Source: Anaerolineaceae bacterium UBA6133 (lineage in GTDB: Bacteria; Chloroflexota; Anaerolineae; Anaerolineales; Anaerolineaceae). Taken from it: DNA of 33,562 nucleotides. Shown one piece after another: positions 7,267-15,790 of this stretch. The notes under the pieces are model-generated. The model saw nothing but the letters and a program-made list of their open reading frames with translations, did not search any database and had not been told where the DNA came from. The position numbers and the translations under genes are program-made. The stretch spans positions 15,028-48,589 of the forward strand of contig DIVL01000010.1 in NCBI GenBank assembly GCA_002435825.1. Reading direction: 5' to 3'. Position 1 is the stretch's first letter, and every line of letters starts with the position of its first letter.

Positions 7267-9222
7267 ATGACCGTTGTAGATGACATAAAAGATCGCCTGG
7301 ACATCGTCGAAATTGTTGGTCAGACGGTCAAATTGCGCCGCACAGGTAAAAACTATATTGGTTTTTGCCCTTTTCACAGCAACACCCGCACACCTGCGTT
7401 TGTGGTCTTTCCTGAGACGCAAACCTGGCGCTGCTTCGGTCAATGCAACGAGGGCGGAGATATTTTTGGCTATGTAATGAAACGCGAAGGCTGGGACTTC
7501 ACCGAAGCACTGCGCAATCTGGCAGAACGCGCTGGCGTCACCCTCATCCAGCAAACCCCTGAGCGCGAAGCTAATGAGCAAGCCAGGCAGGATCTCAGTG
7601 CCGTGCTCGAAGAAGCTGCCAGCTTCTACCGCCAGCAAATGCTCACGACCCCTGCAGGCAAAAAAGCGCTTGATTATCTCTACAAACGCGGTCTCACGGA
7701 CGAAACCATTAAAGTGTGGGGGCTGGGCTATGCACCTGGCGGCTGGACCACGCTGCTTGATCACTTGCGCCTGAAAAACTTTGCACCTGAACTCCTGGTG
7801 GGGGCGGGTTTGATGACCGAGCGAGATGACGGCAGCATTTATGACCGCTTCCGCAATCGCCTGATGTTTCCGATCCGAGGACCTTACGGTCAGTTGGTTG
7901 GCTTCGGCGGGCGGGTGTTGGACCCTGATGACGTGCCAAAGTACCTGAATTCTCCTGCGACCGATGTGTTCGATAAGGGTCGTCTGCTCTATGGGCTTGA
8001 CCTGGCACGGAAAAGCATTCGCTCACTCAACCAGGCAGTTATTGTGGAAGGATACATGGATGTCATCGGGCTGCACCAGGCGGGCTTCAGCAATGCAGTC
8101 TCTCCGATGGGCACCGCCCTGACTGAGGATCAATTCCGCCTGGTCAAACGCCTGACGCGCAACATTGTTTTGGCACTTGACCCTGACGCCGCTGGTCAGA
8201 ACGCCACGCTAAAGGGGCTTGAAACGGCACGCAAGGCTATGGACCAGGAGTCTGAAATCCGGTTTGACTCCCGCGGGCTCTTGCGAGTGGAACAGCATTT
8301 GAACGCCGATATCCGCGTGACCGCACTGCCTGATCAGAAAGACCCGGACGAAATTGTGCTCGAAGACCCCGACGCCTGGAAGCAGATCATCACACAGGCA
8401 AAACCGGTGGTGGTGCATGTCATGGAAACACTGGCCGCGGACCAGGACCTGCGGGATGCCAAGGTGAAACGCGATATCGCCGCCCAGGTGATGCCATTAA
8501 TTGACGATGTGGCGGACGCTGTGGAACGTGAGGCATACCGCCAGCAGCTGGCAGCATTTTTGCGCGTGGATGAACGCTCTTTGAAACGCACGCGCACAGA
8601 TCTTGCGCATAGTCGCCGGAAAAAGATTGAAAGCGACCAGTCCGATGTGATGCCTGCCAACATGGTGGGCAAGCCGGCACAAAAAAACCAAAAACTTGAG
8701 CGCTATCTTTTGCACGATCTGTTCATCGACCCGGAAGGATTGTTTCGCCTGGACAAGACTCTCTGCAATCTTGGGCTTGACCCGATCATGGAATCTGATT
8801 TTCAGAATGCTGATACCCTGACAGGTTTTCGCTTGATCACAGAAAGCCTGCGCCAGGTGGACTATACACCGGCAGACTACATTGAAGCCCGCATGACATC
8901 TGCGCTGGAATTCGAAGAAAATCCCACTTTTATTGAGGTCCAATATGCCATCACCAAGCAAAAACGGGATCAGCACCAGGTGCGGGCTGTGGTGCGCATG
9001 CGTTTGAATCGATTGGAGGACAGACTGGATGAAATCAAATTCCTGCAGTCCAGCGATGTCGATTCAAAGACTTACACGGATGAGGAAGTGCAATTCCTCT
9101 ATCTCGAATTGTTACAGAAGCGTCGCTTGCTGGATAAGGCTCTCCAAGCACCGGAAGCCGGTGGCAGCACGCGGGTACGAAAAACAACCTCCATCAAGAG
9201 CAAATCCAGGGATAAGGCTTGA
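7267..9222 (+). CDS. dnaG: DNA primase
   Basis: Makes RNA primers for replication at the fork, together with the DnaB helicase. 651 residues, a normal length. The N-terminal zinc-binding domain (about 1-100) has C34, H37, C56 and C60; the last pair is spaced C-x3-C (CFGQCNEGGDIFGYV) instead of the common C-x2-C. The primase catalytic core follows, with the Toprim motifs VEGYMD (E261) and LALDPDAAG (D305, D307). The C-terminal region from about residue 430 is the helicase-interaction part and is poorly conserved. Start: ATG at 7267 with GGAG six nt upstream. The gene is followed after 4 nt by the sigma factor, the usual dnaG-rpoD arrangement, so they are probably co-transcribed. Confidence 0.97.
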   Translation: MTVVDDIKDRLDIVEIVGQTVKLRRTGKNYIGFCPFHSNTRTPAFVVFPETQTWRCFGQCNEGGDIFGYVMKREGWDFTEALRNLAERAGVTLIQQTPEREANEQARQDLSAVLEEAASFYRQQMLTTPAGKKALDYLYKRGLTDETIKVWGLGYAPGGWTTLLDHLRLKNFAPELLVGAGLMTERDDGSIYDRFRNRLMFPIRGPYGQLVGFGGRVLDPDDVPKYLNSPATDVFDKGRLLYGLDLARKSIRSLNQAVIVEGYMDVIGLHQAGFSNAVSPMGTALTEDQFRLVKRLTRNIVLALDPDAAGQNATLKGLETARKAMDQESEIRFDSRGLLRVEQHLNADIRVTALPDQKDPDEIVLEDPDAWKQIITQAKPVVVHVMETLAADQDLRDAKVKRDIAAQVMPLIDDVADAVEREAYRQQLAAFLRVDERSLKRTRTDLAHSRRKKIESDQSDVMPANMVGKPAQKNQKLERYLLHDLFIDPEGLFRLDKTLCNLGLDPIMESDFQNADTLTGFRLITESLRQVDYTPADYIEARMTSALEFEENPTFIEVQYAITKQKRDQHQVRAVVRMRLNRLEDRLDEIKFLQSSDVDSKTYTDEEVQFLYLELLQKRRLLDKALQAPEAGGSTRVRKTTSIKSKSRDKA

Positions 9223-9226
9223 GTAT

Positions 9227-10630
9227 ATGTCAGAAAAAACCACCGACGACTCTGAACTGAGCGACGATCAACCTGAAACAGAACCTGAAGTCCTCAGAGG
9301 CGAAATTCTTGATGATCCGATCCAAATCTACCTGCGTGACATAAGCCGCGAAGAGCTGTTGCTGGCGGAGCAGGAATTTTACCTGGCTATCATTGTCCAG
9401 GCGCGAGAGCAGTTGAATCTTTATCGGACAGGTGAAGGGGGCTTGAACCTGGAGGGGATCCATGCCGACATGAAGACCACTTGGGCACAGGTGGAGATGG
9501 ATGCTGCCAGGCTCGCGTATCCAGCACCGGATGTGAAGATGGTACTGAATGAAGCCATTCAACTTCAAAATAGCGTGGAAATGCCCGAGCCACCTTATAT
9601 TCGCACCTACCTGGACGATCCCCGTTGGGGAAGTGACAAACATTGGGAGGATCTGGCGCGCGATTTGCTGCGTTTCTTCAAGGACGCCTATATACTCCCT
9701 GAGGGTTTAATAGAACAAGTGAGCCTGCATTGGGCGAATGGCACTGAACCACTGCGCATGGAAGCCAGCCCGGCAGAAATCCAAACCAGTATTGGACGGG
9801 TGGTGGAAAATGCTGACTTTGCCAACCAAAAACTGGTGGAATATAACCTGCGCCTGGTGGTCAGCATCGCGAAACGCTACAACAATAAAGGCATTGCCAT
9901 GGAGGATCTGATCCAGGAAGGCAATATGGGTTTGTTGCGGGGCATCCAGAAGTTTGACCCTGCCAAAGGGTTTCGTTTCAGCACGTATGCCACCTGGTGG
10001 ATCCGGCAGGCAATCACGCGCTATATCCACGAGAATGCGCGCACCATTCGTATCCCGGTACATGTCGTCGAATCCATCAGCAAGTTGGTTAAAATACAGC
10101 ACCGCCTGGTGCAGATCCTGGGGCGGGATCCAACCTTTGCTGAAATGGCGGTCAAATCAGGTTTTCTTTCAGAAGAAGACGTCAGTTCCATTCTCGAGAT
10201 CGGGGGAAGCCGCGAACTTGCGGATCCGGCTCTGCTGCATCGCTGGGATGAAGCTACGCAGAAGGTGGAGGCGGTGTTAAAATCCGCCGAGGAGCCTGTC
10301 TCGTTGGAGAGCCCGGTGGGGGATGCGGAACACAGCACCCTGGGCGATTACATCCCTGACCTGGACGCGATCGAGCCAATGGAAGAAGTTATGCGCGACA
10401 ATCTGCGCCAGTCTGTGCGCGAATCTCTTGATAGCTTGCCTGAACGGGAGCGGGAAGTCCTGGAATTGCGTTTTGGTCTAAAAGATGGCATGTATCATTC
10501 GCTGGAAGAGATCAGCAGCTTCTTCGGTCTGACGCGTGAACGCATCAGGCAGATCGAAAGCTCAGCCTTGCGTAAACTACGGGATCCAAAACGACGAAAT
10601 TCACTCAAGGACTTTTTGCAGGGGAACTAA
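9227..10630 (+). CDS. rpoD: RNA polymerase sigma-70 family factor, primary (RpoD/SigA) type
   Basis: Directs RNA polymerase to promoters. 467 residues from the ATG at 9227, chosen because it lies just after the dnaG stop with AAGG upstream and gives the expected acidic N-terminus; the longer frame from 9029 overlaps dnaG. Region 1.2 is at about 29-60 (DDPIQIYLRDI), region 2 at about 198-268 with the -10 recognition helix YATWWIRQAITR (254-265), region 3 at about 275-350, and region 4 at about 400-460 with the -35 helix-turn-helix (LEEISSFFGLTRERIRQIE). Residues 60-195 between regions 1.2 and 2 are a long non-conserved insert, as in many primary sigmas. Whether it is the sole housekeeping sigma cannot be told from this window. 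Confidence 0.93.
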   Translation: MSEKTTDDSELSDDQPETEPEVLRGEILDDPIQIYLRDISREELLLAEQEFYLAIIVQAREQLNLYRTGEGGLNLEGIHADMKTTWAQVEMDAARLAYPAPDVKMVLNEAIQLQNSVEMPEPPYIRTYLDDPRWGSDKHWEDLARDLLRFFKDAYILPEGLIEQVSLHWANGTEPLRMEASPAEIQTSIGRVVENADFANQKLVEYNLRLVVSIAKRYNNKGIAMEDLIQEGNMGLLRGIQKFDPAKGFRFSTYATWWIRQAITRYIHENARTIRIPVHVVESISKLVKIQHRLVQILGRDPTFAEMAVKSGFLSEEDVSSILEIGGSRELADPALLHRWDEATQKVEAVLKSAEEPVSLESPVGDAEHSTLGDYIPDLDAIEPMEEVMRDNLRQSVRESLDSLPEREREVLELRFGLKDGMYHSLEEISSFFGLTRERIRQIESSALRKLRDPKRRNSLKDFLQGN

Positions 10631-10632
10631 AG

Positions 10633-10965
10633 ATGGACACCGATAAAAATCATCAGCTTCATCAACGTATTTTTGATATGGTGGAAGCAATTCCCGCCGG
10701 CAAAGTTGCCACGTACGGTCAAATTGGCAGCATGATCGGCGGATGCAGTGGCAGGATGGTCGGATTTGCCCTGGCTTCTTTGCGCTACGTAGAAAACCAA
10801 GGGGTACCCTGGCAGCGCGTGATCAACCGTCATGGCAAGATCAGCCTGACTGGGTCGGAAGCAGCTTTGCAGCGGGCGTTATTGCAGGATGAGGGGGTGC
10901 GCTTTGACACCAATGGTGTGATCGACCTGTCCGAGTTTGGCTGGCAGCCGAAGGATCTCTCCTAA
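10633..10965 (+). CDS. alkyltransferase-like (ATL) DNA-binding protein
   Basis: 110 residues matching the DNA-binding domain of O6-methylguanine-DNA methyltransferase: IPAGKVATYGQIGSMIG near residues 20-36 and the active-site region PWQRVINRHGKISL at about 56-69. True methyltransferases have PCHR here; the reactive cysteine is replaced by tryptophan. That is the hallmark of ATL proteins, which bind O6-alkylguanine, flip the base and pass the lesion to nucleotide excision repair. It starts 2 nt after the rpoD stop, so it is very likely in the same transcript. No signal peptide; cytoplasmic. The missing cysteine is seen; the repair role follows from the family. Confidence 0.9.
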   Translation: MDTDKNHQLHQRIFDMVEAIPAGKVATYGQIGSMIGGCSGRMVGFALASLRYVENQGVPWQRVINRHGKISLTGSEAALQRALLQDEGVRFDTNGVIDLSEFGWQPKDLS

Positions 10966-10976
10966 AAGAGGCAGAC

Positions 10977-11423
10977 ATGTTTACTGTTACATACTTTGAT
11001 GATTCTCATTTGTTTTATGAGCAGGCTCACCACCTTTGGGAAGCTGCTGAAACACGCAATAACCTGATCATGGGATTGGCGCTGCACCTGCAGTCCGACC
11101 TGCATGCCTATGGGGATGCCACGCCATTGATGGCGCTGGTCAGAGACGAAACTGGAGAGATTAGGGCTTCAGCGTTGATGACACCTCCCTTCGCGTTGGT
11201 CGTGCAGAGTGAACCACTAAACAAACCTGCCCTTGAAGTGCTTGCCGATGCTCTAATCTCGAGCGGCTGGCGTTTGCCGGGCGTGAATTGCGTGGATGAA
11301 GTAAGCGACTGTTTCGCTGATATGTGGCAGGAAAAAACCGGTCAGTTAGCGCGCAGAATTGTGAACTTACGGGCTTATGAACTGCGACAGGTTCTACCAA
11401 TTGATTATCCAACCGCAAAATGA
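10977..11423 (+). CDS. N-terminal half of a split GNAT-type acetyltransferase
   Basis: 148 residues resembling the N-terminal domain found in long (about 280-residue) GNAT proteins of Chloroflexi and Firmicutes (HLWEAAETRNNLIMGLALHL, then RASALMTPPFALVV). On its own it has no acetyl-CoA-binding motif. AGAGG lies 6 nt before the ATG, 11 nt after the ATL gene. Its last bases, ATGA, contain the start of the next gene, which encodes the missing catalytic half. The junction falls in the linker between the domains (YELRQVLPIDYPTAK | MKIAEDSDAQ). Either a frameshift has broken one gene, or the two halves are made as coupled cistrons and associate. The substrate is unknown. Confidence 0.7.
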   Translation: MFTVTYFDDSHLFYEQAHHLWEAAETRNNLIMGLALHLQSDLHAYGDATPLMALVRDETGEIRASALMTPPFALVVQSEPLNKPALEVLADALISSGWRLPGVNCVDEVSDCFADMWQEKTGQLARRIVNLRAYELRQVLPIDYPTAK

Positions 11424-11839
11424 AGATTGCGGAAGATTCTGACGCGCAGACTGCGGCAGATATGCACAATGCCATGATTGAAGAAGTTATTTTGGGACCC
11501 CGCAGACTGGCTACGGCGGAATCGGAACTGGAAAATATCCGGCTGAAGCGCACTTTCTTTTGGGTGGATGGGGGCGAGGTGGTCAGCATTACCATTGCAA
11601 CCCGTCCGCAGATCAAAGGCATCTGTGTTGGCGGTGTTTACACCCCTCCACGTCACCGCCGGAAGGGTTACGCGAGGTCCCTGGTGGCAGAGGTGTCAAA
11701 AGAGCTGCTCTCGCGCTGGTATGAGCTGACTAACCTCTTCACAGACCTTTCCAACCCCACCAGCAATAAGATTTACCAGGAAGTCGGCTACCGACCCGTG
11801 TGCGACTACCACCAGTATGAGTTTGTGGATCAAGCCTGA
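11420..11839 (+). CDS. C-terminal GNAT N-acetyltransferase domain (second half of split gene)
   Basis: 139 residues with the GNAT fold. The acetyl-CoA-binding motif A is VYTPPRHRRKGYARSLVAEV (the pattern R-x-x-G-x-A), followed by TNLFTDLSNPTSNKIYQEVG and YRPV, the usual motif-B strand with Asn and Tyr. The start ATG at 11420 overlaps the preceding stop as ATGA, in a frame one base back. No separate ribosome site is seen, so translation would depend on the upstream cistron. Together with that cistron the length (about 285) matches single-chain relatives. A real two-protein enzyme and a recent frameshift both fit. Confidence 0.8.
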   Translation: MKIAEDSDAQTAADMHNAMIEEVILGPRRLATAESELENIRLKRTFFWVDGGEVVSITIATRPQIKGICVGGVYTPPRHRRKGYARSLVAEVSKELLSRWYELTNLFTDLSNPTSNKIYQEVGYRPVCDYHQYEFVDQA

Positions 11840-11871
11840 GCAAAATCCGATAGTCATCTGCCAATAAAGTT

Positions 11872-11897
11872 AAAAAAACGAGGCTGACTTCTCAGCC
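11872..11897 (-). terminator. Rho-independent terminator of the EF-G-like gene
   Basis: Read on the minus strand: GGCTGA, loop GAAG, TCAGCC (11897-11882), then TCG and seven T (11878-11872). It lies 24 nt downstream of the minus-strand stop at 11921 and between two convergent genes. On the plus strand it lacks a T tract, so it mainly serves the minus gene. Confidence 0.85.
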
Positions 11898-11920
11898 AGC
11901 CCCATCTTCAATGGTAGTGA

Positions 11921-13987
11921 TTAATCGGTCTCGTGCAGTTCTTTCTGCCGGGCGTCCATGATCTCGCGCGCCATCTGGGTGGGGACCATTTCGTAGTGGT
12001 CAAATTCCATGGTAAATAGACCGCGACCGCCGGTCATGGAGCGCAAATTGGTGGTATAGCGCATCATTTCCGAAAGCGGCACATGGGCATTAATGACGGA
12101 CTTGCCGTGCTCGGTATCCATGCCCTGAACGCGGGCACGACGGGTGTTGAGGTCGCCCATGATGTCGCCCATGTGGGCTTCGGGTACGGTGACCGCGACA
12201 CGCATGATCGGTTCATAGAGAACTGGGTTGGCTTCTCTGAAGGCGATCTTGAAGGCTTCGCGACCGGCGATTTCAAAGGCGATAGGTTTGGAGTCAACGG
12301 GGTGTTCTTTTCCATCCACAACCGACACGCCCACGTTGTGGACTGTGTAGCCTGCCACAACACCTTCCTTCATGACGTTGCGGATACCCTTTTCAATCGG
12401 ACCCATGTAGTTGTTGGAGATTGCACCGCCAAAGACATCGTTCGAGAAAGTGAAATCTTCACCCTCGATCGGGAAGACCTTGAGTGAGACTTCGCCAAAT
12501 TGACCTGAACCACCGGTTTGTTTTTTGTGGCGGTATGTGGCGCTGGCTTCGCGGGTGATGTGCTCTTCGTAGGGCACTTTGGGTTCGAGGGTTACCAGGT
12601 TTAGCTGGAACTTCTGCTCCATGCGTTTCAGAGCGACATCGATGTGCTGATCGCCCATGCCAAACAACAAGGTCTGGTGGGTGGCAGCTTGCATTTCCCA
12701 GGTGAGGGTCAGGTCTTCTTCCGTGATACGGGTCAGGGTCTGGCTCATCTTGGCTGCGTCGCTTTGGGTTTTGGGACTGATTGCCACACGGTAAAGCGCG
12801 TTGGGGTAGGTGGGCACGGGCAAGATAATGTTGTGTTCTTTGCTGCTCAGGGTGTCGCCAGTGGTGGTGACGCTGAGCTTTGCTACCGCGCCGATATCAC
12901 CGCTGTGGATCACGCCGACAGGAAGCATATCCTTACCAAAAGGAACCTGAACGCCGGCAAGACGTTCTTCTTCGCCTTTGTTTGCGTTCCAAACGCGCGT
13001 GTCGGAGGAGACCACACCGGAATAGACTTTGAAGTAGGTCTGGCGCCCAACGAAGGGGTCAGCGGTGGTTTTCCAAACGTAAGCAGCGAGCGGACCTGCA
13101 TCCTGGTAGGTCAGTTCAATTTCGCCCTTGGGGGTCTTGGCTTTGACCGCGGGCAACTCAGCAGGGCTTGGGGCGAGAGCTATGAGGGCTTCCAGCAGGG
13201 GCTGGATACCGATGTTGCGACCGCCGGCTGCTACCAGCAAGGGGATGACGTTGCTGTTTTGCATTGCTTTGCGCAGACCCTGAATAATCTCTTCGGGGGT
13301 CAGGTCACCGTTCTCGAAGTATTTTTCGAGCAGGCTGTCTTCGCCTTCCGCGGCGGCTTCCACCAACTGCATGCGGGCTTCGTCTGCTTCTGACTGGAGA
13401 CCAGCTGGGATTTCGACAACTTTTTTACCATCACCCTCATAGGCTTTCATGGTAACCAGGTCAATGACACCCTTGAAATCGGCTTTTTCACCCAATGGCA
13501 ACTGCATCGGAATAAGGCGGGCATCGATCTCATCTTGAACAGATTTGAGTGCTTTTTGGAAATTGGCATTATCACGATCCATCTTGTTGATGACCATGAT
13601 TTTGGGTATGCCAAAGGTTTCAGCATACTGCAGGGCAACTTCAGTGCCGACTTCGAGACCGCCAACGGAATCAACCAGAATTAAGGCGCAATCCGCAACG
13701 CGCATCGCTGAAACAACCTCGCCGACGAAATCAGTATAACCGGGAGTGTCGAGCAGGTTAAGTTTTAGATCCTTGTAGATCACCGGCAAAACAGTGGTGA
13801 AGAGCGAGATGCCACGGCGCTGTTCTTCTTCGTCAAAGTCCGAAACAGTGGTTTTGTCTTCGATGGTGCCCAAGCGAGTGGTAGCACCAGTGAAGTGCAG
13901 GAGGCTCTCCGCTAAAATCGTTTTACCGGAATTGCTATGAGAGGCAAGGACGATGTTGCGAATAGAGGCGGTTGAATATTCTTTCAT
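11921..13987 (-). CDS. elongation factor G-like GTPase (EF-G2 type)
   Basis: 688 residues from the ATG at 13987, chosen for the AGGAAGG ribosome site 8 nt upstream; a frame 13 codons longer lacks this. Full EF-G architecture: GTPase domain (G1 ASHSNSGKT about 15-23, G3 DTPGYTDF 80-87, G4 NKMD 134-137), then domains II-V to the end. G1 and G3 differ from canonical EF-G: AHIDAGKT is replaced, and the catalytic histidine of DTPGH is Tyr84. These changes mark the EF-G-like paralogue family, whose role is less clear than that of true translocase. A canonical fusA, expected next to rpsG, rpsL and tuf, is not in this window. Single-gene transcription unit with its own terminator. The leader holds the palindrome TGGTGCCCGGCACCA near 14013. 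Confidence 0.93.
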   Translation of the reverse strand: MKEYSTASIRNIVLASHSNSGKTILAESLLHFTGATTRLGTIEDKTTVSDFDEEEQRRGISLFTTVLPVIYKDLKLNLLDTPGYTDFVGEVVSAMRVADCALILVDSVGGLEVGTEVALQYAETFGIPKIMVINKMDRDNANFQKALKSVQDEIDARLIPMQLPLGEKADFKGVIDLVTMKAYEGDGKKVVEIPAGLQSEADEARMQLVEAAAEGEDSLLEKYFENGDLTPEEIIQGLRKAMQNSNVIPLLVAAGGRNIGIQPLLEALIALAPSPAELPAVKAKTPKGEIELTYQDAGPLAAYVWKTTADPFVGRQTYFKVYSGVVSSDTRVWNANKGEEERLAGVQVPFGKDMLPVGVIHSGDIGAVAKLSVTTTGDTLSSKEHNIILPVPTYPNALYRVAISPKTQSDAAKMSQTLTRITEEDLTLTWEMQAATHQTLLFGMGDQHIDVALKRMEQKFQLNLVTLEPKVPYEEHITREASATYRHKKQTGGSGQFGEVSLKVFPIEGEDFTFSNDVFGGAISNNYMGPIEKGIRNVMKEGVVAGYTVHNVGVSVVDGKEHPVDSKPIAFEIAGREAFKIAFREANPVLYEPIMRVAVTVPEAHMGDIMGDLNTRRARVQGMDTEHGKSVINAHVPLSEMMRYTTNLRSMTGGRGLFTMEFDHYEMVPTQMAREIMDARQKELHETD

Positions 13988-14074
13988 GTGTGTGACCTTC
14001 CTATGATCAAGCGTGGTGCCCGGCACCAGGCGGAGTTTTATGGGCAGTAAGGTTTCCTTAAATGCCGAAGTTTT

Positions 14075-14080
14075 ATTATA
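14075..14080 (-). promoter_or_regulatory. putative -10 box for the EF-G-like gene
   Basis: A perfect TATAAT on the minus strand (14080-14075), about 90 nt before the start codon. No convincing -35 hexamer at the usual distance, so this is a weak call. Confidence 0.35.
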
Positions 14081-14104
14081 TCAAAAAAGAAATGAAATTA
14101 CGTC

Positions 14105-14143
14105 GATTTTAAGAGGCCTGTTTTAAGAGGCCGATTTTAAGAG
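14105..14143. repeat. 14-bp tandem repeat, nearly three copies
   Basis: GATTTTAAGAGGCC (14105-14118), TGTTTTAAGAGGCC (14119-14132) and GATTTTAAGAG (14133-14143). It lies in the non-coding gap between the EF-G-like gene and plsY. Confidence 0.85.
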
Positions 14144-14184
14144 CATATATGTGGTAATGCGATCTACAGGAGAAAAAGATTAAA

Positions 14185-14775
14185 TTAGTAGGAGAGCCTA
14201 TTCTCAGTACCATTGAGAATGCGCTTAATGTTTGCCCGGTGTCGCAGGATGGCAATGAGAGCGATTCCAACCGTCATTATCGTCAGCGCATTAGGCTGAT
14301 CGGAAACCAACGAGAAAACCGCCATACCGGTTACAAAGATCAACGATCCAAGCGAGACCATGCGAGTGAGCGTAATCACGAGGATGAGCAGGACAAGAGC
14401 AATGAGTGTGGGTACTGGGAAGAGGCTGACCATTATGCCCACTGTAGTTGCCACACCTTTGCCGCCGCGAAAGTTCAAGATTACAGGGAAATCATGCCCG
14501 ATTACAACACCGAAACCGGCTGCTGCGATACCCGGGTTATCCGCCAGCCAGTTTCCCAGAGCAACCGCTGCCACCCCTTTTAACGCGTCAAGCACAAATA
14601 CCAGGACACCATAACGCCAACCCAATTCGCGTACAATGTTTGTTGTGCCGGCGTTGCCGCTTCCGCGCTCGCGAATATCAAAATGGCCAAACAATTTTCC
14701 GCATAGGTAAGCTGGTGAGAAATTCCCCAGCGCGTACGCCAGGATGAAAACGCCTAATAATTTAAATGCCATCAT
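14185..14775 (-). CDS. plsY: acyl-phosphate:glycerol-3-phosphate acyltransferase PlsY
   Basis: Transfers an acyl group from acyl-phosphate to glycerol-3-phosphate, the first step of phospholipid synthesis, in the cytoplasmic membrane. 196 residues from ATG 14775, or 195 from the adjacent ATG at 14772. Conserved motifs: RGSGNAGTTNIVRELG (about 37-52), FRGGKGVATTVG (102-113) and LRHRANIKRILNGTEN near the C-terminus. Hydrophobic stretches fit the family's multi-TM topology. A GTG at 14832 would add 19 residues without a hydrophobic character that fits the family, so the internal start is preferred; no clear ribosome site precedes it. Divergently transcribed from the C39-like peptidase gene. Confidence 0.95.
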   Translation of the reverse strand: MMAFKLLGVFILAYALGNFSPAYLCGKLFGHFDIRERGSGNAGTTNIVRELGWRYGVLVFVLDALKGVAAVALGNWLADNPGIAAAGFGVVIGHDFPVILNFRGGKGVATTVGIMVSLFPVPTLIALVLLILVITLTRMVSLGSLIFVTGMAVFSLVSDQPNALTIMTVGIALIAILRHRANIKRILNGTENRLSY

Positions 14776-14885
14776 ATTATTTATAACACCACTGGTTAAA
14801 GTATGGTTGCTGGGTAAAGGTTGGTATGCCACCTCGGTAACATTTTCATTTGACCTAAGGATAGCATTTCAATAACATTTTAGAT

Positions 14886-14905
14886 GAACTAATGCGAACT
14901 AATGC
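14886..14905. repeat. exact 10-bp tandem duplication
   Basis: GAACTAATGC at 14886-14895 and again at 14896-14905, in the short divergent gap between plsY and the peptidase gene. Confidence 0.8.
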
Positions 14906-14930
14906 GGGGGTGCTGACATTAACTCTCAGT

Positions 14931-14936
14931 TATAAT
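14931..14936 (+). promoter_or_regulatory. putative -10 box for the C39-like peptidase gene
   Basis: A perfect TATAAT 26 nt before the ATG at 14963. CTGACA at 14913-14918 resembles a -35 box, but the 12-nt gap is too short for a standard sigma-70 promoter, so only the -10 is supported. Confidence 0.4.
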
Positions 14937-14962
14937 ATTCCTAAACATTTCTAAGGATTGAT

Positions 14963-15721
14963 ATGACTCACATAATTACAGGAAGATGGAAGATTTTTAA
15001 AAAGGTTTTCGTCACAACTCTTGCCGTCCTTGCTATTTTGACTATTTCTACGCCAACGACTGCTCAGGGACCTAACCCAATTAATGGATCACTTCCACCA
15101 AATAGCAAGCTTCCTGACACTAATGATCGGCTGTATCAACAGAAGATGAACCAGGTAAGGCGAAATCAAATTCAAGCTTCAAGTACTTTAAGAGAAGTTC
15201 TATATGTTGGCACCATGGGGCAATTTCGAGAACCTGAAGATTCTGATTATGTTAACTATTGTGGTCCTTCGTCCACCCAAATTGCTTTGAGGGCAAGAAC
15301 CGCTGACATTCCTGAACTTAATGAGATAGCTGAATGCGAACAAATTAACCCCCGTTGGGGGGTATATATGACAAGTGTCACGGATTGCTTAAATCAATAT
15401 CTTGACTCTGATTTTTATTGGACCGATATCGCAGAAAGCAAAGACGAGCTGGCGAGTTGGCTGAAGACTGATATTGACCAGGGTTTTGCACTTGTTACCG
15501 GGGTTTTTACCACTTCTATGCGAGGATGGAACGGTTACTCAGTCTCTCACATCATCACTTTGTATGGTTATGATTATAGTTACCAGGTTTTTTCCGACAA
15601 AATGGTCTATTATGTTGATACAGCGTCGAAGTTGGCGGGTTATAGCGGCCCATATTTTAATATCGTCACTTTAGATGCTATTTGGAGTTTTGTCAGTTGG
15701 AATAATGTTCAATCCTGGTAA
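14963..15721 (+). CDS. secreted C39-like (papain-fold) cysteine peptidase
   Basis: 252 residues with a typical export signal: basic start (GRWKIFKK), hydrophobic core (about 16-30) and a likely cleavage near TAQG (33-36). The mature part carries a Cys-His-Asp set: C100 in YCGPSSTQIALRA, H196 in SHIITLYGYDY, and D219 in VYYVDTAS. Order and spacing fit the C39-like peptidase family (bacteriocin-processing peptidase relatives). Clear AAGGA ribosome site. The protein is outside the membrane, and no transporter domain is attached, so it is not a classic bacteriocin exporter. The next gene, an exported lipoprotein, follows after 69 nt in the same direction. The target of cleavage is unknown. The catalytic residues are seen; activity is inferred. 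Confidence 0.75.
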   Translation: MTHIITGRWKIFKKVFVTTLAVLAILTISTPTTAQGPNPINGSLPPNSKLPDTNDRLYQQKMNQVRRNQIQASSTLREVLYVGTMGQFREPEDSDYVNYCGPSSTQIALRARTADIPELNEIAECEQINPRWGVYMTSVTDCLNQYLDSDFYWTDIAESKDELASWLKTDIDQGFALVTGVFTTSMRGWNGYSVSHIITLYGYDYSYQVFSDKMVYYVDTASKLAGYSGPYFNIVTLDAIWSFVSWNNVQSW

Positions 15722-15790
15722 TTTTCTTTGCGCTAAGTGGAAATTGGTTTTTCCAGATATTAGCACTCTCTAAGTGGAAAAGATCATCAA

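Noticed and set aside
7201..7764. 187-residue minus-strand frame across the start of dnaG
   Set aside because: It lies opposite the conserved zinc domain of primase and has no recognisable features.
12644..13393. 249-residue plus-strand frame opposite the EF-G-like gene
   Set aside because: The minus-strand frame encodes an intact translation GTPase; the opposite frame is a codon-bias shadow.
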